Origin: Pseudomonas argentinensis
GTDB lineage: Bacteria; Pseudomonadota; Gammaproteobacteria; Pseudomonadales; Pseudomonadaceae
DNA length: 64,000 nucleotides
Assembly (NCBI RefSeq): GCF_001839655.2
Contig: NZ_CP056087.1
Span: 4,960,001 to 5,024,000 of the forward strand
Reading direction: 5' to 3'
Shown here: positions 58,668 through 64,000 of the stretch, piece by piece
Position numbering within the stretch: position 1 is the stretch's first letter
Layout of the letters: each line of letters begins with the position of its first letter
Position numbers and translations under genes: made by a program
Notes under the pieces: generated by a model
Told to the model about the DNA's origin: nothing
Database searches by the model: none
The model's input: the letters and a program-made list of their open reading frames with translations, nothing else

Positions 58668-59048
58668 ATGTCCGACCCTCGTTACCAGATCGACGTCACC
58701 ATCGTCACCCGCTACCTGGCGGAGCAGTCGCAGCCCGAGCAGAGCCGTTTCGCCTTTGCCTACGACGTGACCATCCATAACGCCGGTGAGCTGCCAGCCC
58801 AGCTGCTGGCGCGCCACTGGGTGATCACCGATGGCAATGGCCAGGTTCAGGAAGTGCGCGGCCCGGGCGTGATCGGTGAACAGCCGCTGATCGCCCCCGG
58901 TGAAAGCCATCGCTACAGCAGCGGCACGCTCCTGGCCACCCAGGTCGGCACCATGCAGGGCAGCTATCAGATGCTGGCTGACGATGGCCAGCGCTTCGAT
59001 GCACCCATCGCGCCCTTCCGTCTCGCCGTCCCCGGGGCGCTGCACTAA
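58668..59048 (+). CDS. apaG: ApaG (CorD) protein
   Basis: 126 residues of the ApaG beta-sandwich family: [51 protein letters not shown]. Role is uncertain; linked to Co2+/Mg2+ tolerance and Ap4A levels in enterobacteria. ATG at 58668. Its TAA stop abuts a 265-bp insertion element; without the element the stop would overlap the apaH start as TAATG. Confidence 0.93.
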   Translation: MSDPRYQIDVTIVTRYLAEQSQPEQSRFAFAYDVTIHNAGELPAQLLARHWVITDGNGQVQEVRGPGVIGEQPLIAPGESHRYSSGTLLATQVGTMQGSYQMLADDGQRFDAPIAPFRLAVPGALH

Positions 59049-59313
59049 GGGTCTACCCCCGTTTCGTTCGTGGCCGCGCCGGAGCCATTTTTTGCGCGAG
59101 GCAAGGCATGAGGAGAGAAGTTTGGTTATTCCAAATGAACGACGAATAACGCAGCATCGCGCAAAAAGTGGCCCGGCCCTTCGGGTTGCGCGAAAAATTG
59201 CACCATGCCGCGTTGCGAGGCTTGGCAAGGGAGCGACCATTACCTGCGCCTCACGCCTTACCTGGTGCAATTTTTCGCAGCAACGCGGCTCACGACGAAA
59301 CGGGGGTAGACCC
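59049..59313. mobile_element. 265-bp MITE with perfect 19-bp terminal inverted repeats
   Basis: The ends are GGGTCTACCCCCGTTTCGT and its exact reverse complement. TAA flanks both sides (59046-59048 and 59314-59316), consistent with a 3-bp target duplication. Inside are two further inverted-repeat units: GCCATTTTTTGCGCGA against TCGCGCAAAAAGTGGC (one mismatch) and GCGAAAAATTGCACCA against TGGTGCAATTTTTCGC (perfect). No ORF of its own; presumably mobilised in trans. Confidence 0.88.
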
Positions 59314-59315
59314 TA

Positions 59316-60140
59316 ATGGCTACCTATGCCGTCGGCGACCTGCAGGGTTGCCTGAAACCGCTGCAATGCCTGCTTGAACGCGTGGCCTTCGATCCTGCCC
59401 GCGATCGGCTGTGGCTGGTGGGTGACCTGGTCAACCGCGGTCCGGCGTCCCTGGAGACCCTGCGCTATCTCTATGGCATGCGCGAGGCGCTGGTCTGCGT
59501 ACTGGGCAATCACGACCTGCACCTGCTCGCCGCCTCGCGCAATATCGAACGCCTCAAGCGCGGTGACACCCTGCGCGAGATCCTCGAGGCGCCGGATCGT
59601 GACGAGCTGCTGGATTGGCTGCGCCAGCAGAAGCTGCTGCATTATGACGGGCAGCGCGATACCGCCCTGGTGCACGCTGGCATACCGCCGCAATGGACCA
59701 TCGACAAAGCGCTGCGCCGCGCTGCCGAAGTCGAGAACGCGCTACGCGACGACGCCCTGTACCCGATGTTCCTGGACGGCATGTACGGTAACGAGCCGGC
59801 ACGCTGGGACAAGGAACTGCACGGCATCGCCCGGCTGCGGGTGATCACCAACTATTTCACCCGCATGCGCTTCTGCAAGGCCGACGGCACCCTGGACCTG
59901 AAGAGCAAGGAGGGCCTGGACAGCGCACCACCCGGCTACCTGCCCTGGTTCAGCCACCCACAGCGCAAGACCTACGCTCAGAAGATCATCTTCGGTCACT
60001 GGGCGGCCCTGGAAGGCCACTGCGACGAACCCGGCGTGTTCGCCCTGGATTCAGGCTGCGTGTGGGGCGGTACCATGACCCTGATGAATATCGATAGCGG
60101 CGAGTATCATCGCTGCGACTGTAGCGAGGAGACAGCATGA
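59316..60140 (+). CDS. apaH: Symmetrical bis(5'-nucleosyl)-tetraphosphatase
   Basis: 274 residues. Hydrolyses Ap4A to two ADP. Metallophosphatase motifs: [41 protein letters not shown] and FGHWAALEG. The element upstream supplies the sequence where a ribosome site would lie; only a GGGGG run 8 bases before the ATG is available, so initiation may be weak or rely on coupling now broken. Overlaps glpE by 4 bases. Confidence 0.95.
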   Translation: MATYAVGDLQGCLKPLQCLLERVAFDPARDRLWLVGDLVNRGPASLETLRYLYGMREALVCVLGNHDLHLLAASRNIERLKRGDTLREILEAPDRDELLDWLRQQKLLHYDGQRDTALVHAGIPPQWTIDKALRRAAEVENALRDDALYPMFLDGMYGNEPARWDKELHGIARLRVITNYFTRMRFCKADGTLDLKSKEGLDSAPPGYLPWFSHPQRKTYAQKIIFGHWAALEGHCDEPGVFALDSGCVWGGTMTLMNIDSGEYHRCDCSEETA

Positions 60141-60466
60141 GCGAGTTCAAACGCATCGCCCCCGAGCAGGCCCAGGCACTGCGAGAGAGAGGCGCCGTGG
60201 TCGTCGATATCCGCGATCCGCAGAGTTTCGCCGCCGGGCACATCTGCGACTCCGAGCACCTGGACAACTATTCGCTGGCCGATTTCATCGCCAAGGCCGA
60301 CCTCGACGCGCCGCTGATCGTCACCTGCTATCACGGCAACTCCAGCCAGAGCGCCGCCGCTTATCTGGTCGGCCAGGGCTTCTCCGAGGTGTACAGCCTC
60401 GACGGCGGCTTCGAGCTGTGGCGCAGCACCTACCCGCAGGACACTGAATCCAGCCAGGCGGACTGA
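60137..60466 (+). CDS. glpE: GlpE, thiosulfate sulfurtransferase (rhodanese)
   Basis: 109 residues, single rhodanese domain with the active-site Cys in [15 protein letters not shown] and [15 protein letters not shown] near the start. Transfers sulfane sulfur from thiosulfate to cyanide or thiols. Start overlaps apaH by 4 bases with GAGGAG upstream. Same place as in P. aeruginosa. Confidence 0.94.
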   Translation: MSEFKRIAPEQAQALRERGAVVVDIRDPQSFAAGHICDSEHLDNYSLADFIAKADLDAPLIVTCYHGNSSQSAAAYLVGQGFSEVYSLDGGFELWRSTYPQDTESSQAD

Positions 60467-60927
60467 ACGATGCCGGCCGGCCATCGCCCTCAGTTGCCGC
60501 AATGGCCGGTCATAAATATTTTCCCCGCCCAGCCCCCGCCAATGCTGGCTTTGCCCACTGCGGCAACGTCGCAAGGACGTTTTGCACGGTTATTGCGCCT
60601 TGACCTTGCCGATTACCAACTATCCTTGTCCTAGGCCATCCCAATCCAGGTAGCCGGCCAATCGGCCGAATGGGCCATCGGTACTCACCTTCAGCAGCCA
60701 GCCAGCGCCACGCAACACAGGGTCAGGCAGGGGAAGGCAGCCGATACGCCTTGCGCGAGAGACGCAAGGCGGCTGTCCTCGATCTGCCAAGCAACGGACG
60801 GCCGACCATGAGGTTCTGACTGACCAAGGGGTGTTCGGGGGATTCATCTCGGTAGCGCGAGCGCCGGGTCTGCATGCACCCGCTCGACCGATCCCGGCCG
60901 GCTCCCAGCATCGAGCGAGGTGAAGTC
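60467..60927. other. Non-coding region upstream of prkA
   Basis: No credible gene in 461 bases. It must hold the prkA promoter. CTGGC with TGC downstream near 60543-60560 resembles a sigma-54 site but the spacing is one base too long, so no promoter is called. Confidence 0.4.
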
Positions 60928-62850
60928 ATGAGCATTTTCAGTCACTTCCAGCAACGATTCGAGGCGACGCGCCAGGAGGAGTACTCGCTGCAGGAGTACC
61001 TCGAACTGTGCAAACAGGATCGCAGCGCCTATGCCAGCGCGTCCGAGCGCCTGCTGATGGCCATCGGCGAACCGGAGTTGCTCGATACCTCCCACAACCC
61101 ACGGCTGTCGCGCATCTTCTCCAACAAGGTGATTCGCCGTTACCCGGCCTTTGCCGATTTCCACGGCATGGAAGAATGCATCGAGCAGATCGTTTCCTAC
61201 TTTCGCCACGCCGCCCAGGGCCTGGAAGAGAAGAAGCAGATTCTCTATCTGCTGGGGCCGGTGGGCGGCGGCAAGTCCTCGCTGGCGGAAAAACTCAAGC
61301 AATTGATGGAAAAGGTGCCCTTCTACGCCATCAAGGGATCACCGGTGTTCGAGTCGCCCCTGGGGCTGTTCAACGCCGCCGAGGACGCGGCGATTCTCGA
61401 GGAGGACTACGGCATTTCCCGGCGTTACCTGGGCAGCATCATGTCGCCCTGGGCCAGCAAGCGCCTGGCCGAGTTCGGCGGTGATATCAGCCAGTTCCGG
61501 GTGGTCAAGCTCTACCCCTCGATCCTCAACCAGATCGCCATCGCCAAGACCGAGCCGGGCGACGAGAACAACCAGGACATCTCCGCCCTGGTCGGCAAGG
61601 TGGATATCCGCAAGCTCGAGGAATTTCCGCAGAACGATGCCGACGCCTACAGCTACTCGGGCGCGCTGTGCCGGGCCAACCAGGGCCTGATGGAATTCGT
61701 CGAGATGTTCAAGGCGCCGATCAAGGTGCTGCACCCGCTGCTCACCGCCACCCAGGAAGGCAACTACAACAGCACCGAGGGTTTGGGTGCCATCCCGTAC
61801 AACGGCATCCTGCTGGCCCACTCCAACGAATCGGAGTGGCACACCTTCCGCAACAACAAGAACAACGAAGCCTTCATCGACCGCATCTACATCGTCAAGG
61901 TGCCCTACTGCCTGCGCGTCAGCGACGAGATCAAGATCTACGACAAGCTGCTGGTCAGCAGCTCCCTGGCCAACGCCCATTGCGCGCCCGACACCCTGAA
62001 GATGCTCGCGCAATTTTCCACCCTGTCGCGCCTCAAGGAGCCGGAAAACTCCAACATCTACTCGAAGATGCGCGTCTACGACGGCGAGAACCTCAAGGAC
62101 ACCGATCCCAAGGCAAAGTCGATCCAGGAGTACCGCGACGCCGCTGGTGTCGACGAAGGCATGAACGGCCTGTCGACCCGCTTCGCCTTCAAGATCCTCT
62201 CCAAGGTGTTCAACTTCGACCCGCACGAGGTCGCTGCCAACCCGGTGCACCTGCTCTACGTACTGGAACAGCAGATCGAACAGGAACAGTTCCCCGGCGA
62301 AACCCGCGAGCGCTACCTGCGTTTCATCAAGGAATACCTGGCGCCGCGCTATATCGAGTTCATCGGCAAGGAAATCCAGACCGCCTATCTGGAGTCCTAC
62401 AGCGAATACGGCCAGAACATCTTCGACCGCTACGTGCTGTACGCCGATTTCTGGATTCAGGATCAGGAGTACCGCGACCCGGAAACCGGCGAAATCCTCA
62501 ACCGGGTGGCCCTCAACGAGGAACTGGAGAAGATCGAGAAGCCGGCCGGTATCAGCAACCCGAAGGATTTCCGCAACGAGATCGTCAACTTCGTGCTGCG
62601 TGCCCGGGCCAACAACAACGGCAAGAACCCGACCTGGCTCAGCTACGAGAAGCTGCGGGTGGTGATCGAGAAGAAGATGTTCTCCAACACCGAGGACCTG
62701 CTGCCGGTCATCAGCTTCAACGCCAAGGCCAGCAAGGAGGATCAGCAGAAGCACAACGATTTCGTCAAACGCATGGTCGAGCGCGGCTATACCGAGAAGC
62801 AGGTGCGCCTGCTGTCCGAATGGTATCTGCGCGTACGTAAATCGCAATAA
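60928..62850 (+). CDS. PrkA-family serine protein kinase (YeaG)
   Basis: 640 residues. N-terminal AAA-like PrkA domain with Walker A LLGPVGGGKSS (about 115-125) and a C-terminal kinase-like region (about 400-640). In E. coli YeaG works with YeaH in nitrogen-starvation and stress survival. ATG at 60928 with GAGGTG 7 bases upstream, preferred to an in-frame start 54 bases earlier. First of the prkA-yeaH pair. Confidence 0.93.
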   Translation: MSIFSHFQQRFEATRQEEYSLQEYLELCKQDRSAYASASERLLMAIGEPELLDTSHNPRLSRIFSNKVIRRYPAFADFHGMEECIEQIVSYFRHAAQGLEEKKQILYLLGPVGGGKSSLAEKLKQLMEKVPFYAIKGSPVFESPLGLFNAAEDAAILEEDYGISRRYLGSIMSPWASKRLAEFGGDISQFRVVKLYPSILNQIAIAKTEPGDENNQDISALVGKVDIRKLEEFPQNDADAYSYSGALCRANQGLMEFVEMFKAPIKVLHPLLTATQEGNYNSTEGLGAIPYNGILLAHSNESEWHTFRNNKNNEAFIDRIYIVKVPYCLRVSDEIKIYDKLLVSSSLANAHCAPDTLKMLAQFSTLSRLKEPENSNIYSKMRVYDGENLKDTDPKAKSIQEYRDAAGVDEGMNGLSTRFAFKILSKVFNFDPHEVAANPVHLLYVLEQQIEQEQFPGETRERYLRFIKEYLAPRYIEFIGKEIQTAYLESYSEYGQNIFDRYVLYADFWIQDQEYRDPETGEILNRVALNEELEKIEKPAGISNPKDFRNEIVNFVLRARANNNGKNPTWLSYEKLRVVIEKKMFSNTEDLLPVISFNAKASKEDQQKHNDFVKRMVERGYTEKQVRLLSEWYLRVRKSQ

Positions 62851-62860
62851 AGCAGCCGCG

Positions 62861-62933
62861 AGCTGCAAGCCGCAAGCTGCAAGCGAAAGCGCCTGGCTTT
62901 TCACTTGTGACTTGTAGCTTGCGGCTTGCAGCT
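62861..62933. repeat. Hairpin of GCAAGCTGC repeats between prkA and yeaH
   Basis: AGCTGCAAGCCGCAAGCTGC and CTTGTAGCTTGCGGCTTGCAGCT face each other around 27 bases, giving a stem of about 23 bp with one mismatch. It can attenuate or protect the intercistronic message. Confidence 0.8.
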
Positions 62934-62949
62934 GCCCCGGGAGGGGCAT

Positions 62950-64000
62950 ATGAGTTACGTGATCGACCGTCGCCTCAATGGCAAGAACAAGAGCACGGTG
63001 AACCGCCAGCGGTTCATTCGTCGTTACCGCGACCATATCAAGAAGGCGGTGGAGGACGCCGTCAGCCGCCGCTCCATCACCGATATGGAGCACGGCGAGC
63101 AGATCAGCATTCCCGGCCGGGATATCGATGAGCCGGTGCTGCACCACGGCCGCGGCGGCAGGCAGACCGTCGTGCACCCGGGCAACAAGGAGTTCGTTGC
63201 CGGTGAACGGATTCCCCGTCCCCAGGGTGGCGGCGGCGGCCAGGGGGCCGGTAAGGCCAGCAACTCCGGCGAGGGCATGGATGAGTTCGTGTTCCAGATC
63301 ACCCAGGAGGAATTTCTCGACTTCATGTTCGAGGATCTGGAACTGCCCAACCTGGTCAAGCGCCACCTGACCGGTGCGGAAACCTTCAAGACCGTGCGCG
63401 CCGGCATCAGCAGCGAGGGTAACCCGTCGCGCATCAACATCGTGCGTACCCTGCGCTCGGCCCATGCCCGGCGCATCGCGCTGTCCGGCAGCAGCCGGGC
63501 CAAGCTGCGCGAGGTGAAGGCCGAGCTGGAGCGCCTGCGCCGCGAGGAGCCGGACAACTTCAGCGACATCCAACTGCTCGAGGCCGAGATTGAACGCCTC
63601 AGCGCGCGCATTCACCGCATCCCCTTTCTCGATACCTTCGACCTCAAGTACAACCTGCTGGTCAAGCACCCCAACCCCAGCTCCAAGGCGGTGATGTTCT
63701 GCCTGATGGACGTCTCCGGCTCCATGACCCAGGCCACCAAGGACGTCGCCAAGCGCTTCTTCATCCTCCTGTACCTGTTTCTCAAGCGTAACTACGACAA
63801 GATCGACGTGGTTTTCATCCGCCACCACACCAGCGCCAAGGAAGTCGACGAAGAAGAATTCTTCTACTCCCGGGAAACCGGCGGCACCATCGTCTCCAGC
63901 GCCCTGAAGATGATGCAGGAGATCATGGCCGAGCGTTACCCGGCCAACGAGTGGAACATCTACGGCGCCCAGGCTTCCGACGGTGACAACTGGAACGACG
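62950..64000 (+). CDS. YeaH (DUF444 family), 3' end beyond the right edge
   Basis: About 350 N-terminal residues seen. Family features: [22 protein letters not shown], a Gly-rich segment (about 95-105), a coiled-coil-like region (about 180-215) and a von Willebrand A-like MIDAS motif [15 protein letters not shown] near 255. Gene continues out of the window. AGGGG about 3-8 bases upstream. Partner of PrkA/YeaG in stress responses by family knowledge. Confidence 0.92.
   Translation, partial: MSYVIDRRLNGKNKSTVNRQRFIRRYRDHIKKAVEDAVSRRSITDMEHGEQISIPGRDIDEPVLHHGRGGRQTVVHPGNKEFVAGERIPRPQGGGGGQGAGKASNSGEGMDEFVFQITQEEFLDFMFEDLELPNLVKRHLTGAETFKTVRAGISSEGNPSRINIVRTLRSAHARRIALSGSSRAKLREVKAELERLRREEPDNFSDIQLLEAEIERLSARIHRIPFLDTFDLKYNLLVKHPNPSSKAVMFCLMDVSGSMTQATKDVAKRFFILLYLFLKRNYDKIDVVFIRHHTSAKEVDEEEFFYSRETGGTIVSSALKMMQEIMAERYPANEWNIYGAQASDGDNWND

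Noticed and set aside
60540..60560. Sigma-54 promoter before prkA
   Set aside because: CTGGC and TGC elements are present but the spacing is one base too long and flanking bases do not match.
61339..63828. Long minus-strand open frame opposite prkA and yeaH
   Set aside because: Antisense to two conserved proteins; no ribosome site or homology visible.

Overview
The window is a GC-rich chromosomal segment of a Pseudomonas-like gammaproteobacterium. The evidence is a set of genes whose order is familiar from that genus (vfr; nadC/ampD/ampE; trpE separated from trpGDC; gph-rpe; an agtABCD-agtSR-like cluster; murU-amgK; lptD-surA-pdxA-rsmA-apaG-apaH-glpE; prkA-yeaH). No rRNA, tRNA or CRISPR array was seen. 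Both edges cut genes: an AAA ATPase on the left and yeaH on the right.

Layout. 0-3.5 kb: AAA ATPase, coq7, an OsmC-like protein and vfr. 3.5-18.2 kb: a block with the fructose phosphotransferase operon fruBKA and its regulator fruR, an AsmA-family protein, a TatD-family nuclease, ampD-ampE, a DUF1631 protein and nadC. This block sits between vfr and trpC, which are neighbours in better known pseudomonads. 18.2-20.9 kb: trpGDC with its own tryptophan-rich leader peptide. 20.9-26.0 kb: the trpE-trpG interval, which carries the R/F-pyocin cluster in P. aeruginosa. Here it holds PrtR-like and PrtN-like regulators, a putative Q-like antiterminator, a holin, a cytoplasmic-looking GH5 glycoside hydrolase, a lambda-type endolysin and a frameshifted nuclease-bacteriocin immunity gene, with no tail genes. 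26.0-33.1 kb: a GntR-controlled 5-oxoproline-type operon (NRAMP-like transporter, PxpA, DUF1445 protein, fused PxpB-PxpC, biotin carboxylase-BCCP). 33.4-36.5 kb: trpE with its attenuator leader, gph and rpe. 36.7-41 kb: an NCS2-family permease, an iron-type alcohol dehydrogenase and a sigma-54 activator, with a recognisable sigma-54 promoter. 41-49 kb: an ABC importer and two-component system resembling the AgtABCD/AgtSR 4-aminobutyrate/5-aminovalerate system. 49-52.5 kb: a DUF3530 protein, a J-domain protein, MurU and AmgK. 52.6-60.5 kb: outer-membrane biogenesis (LptD, SurA), PdxA, RsmA, ApaG, ApaH and GlpE. 60.9 kb to the end: PrkA and YeaH.

How the parts work together. FruR probably represses fruBKA through a near-ideal operator in the divergent intergenic region. 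AmpD, MurU and AmgK all belong to peptidoglycan recycling. TrpE and TrpGDC are each preceded by a short leader peptide ending in Trp-Arg-Trp, so both halves of the anthranilate/tryptophan pathway are probably attenuated in parallel. In the pyocin-hotspot remnant, the lysis genes are separated by intrinsic terminators and preceded by a Q-like regulator next to a PrtR-type repressor. This suggests a domesticated lysis cassette releasing a glycoside hydrolase instead of a tailocin. The pxp operon encodes, over two proteins, the domain set of a urea-carboxylase-type biotin enzyme.

Repeats are a second theme. A 265-bp element with perfect 19-bp terminal inverted repeats splits the formerly overlapping apaG/apaH pair. 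A 139-bp element lies inside the agt operon. Several palindromic REP-like families flank other genes.
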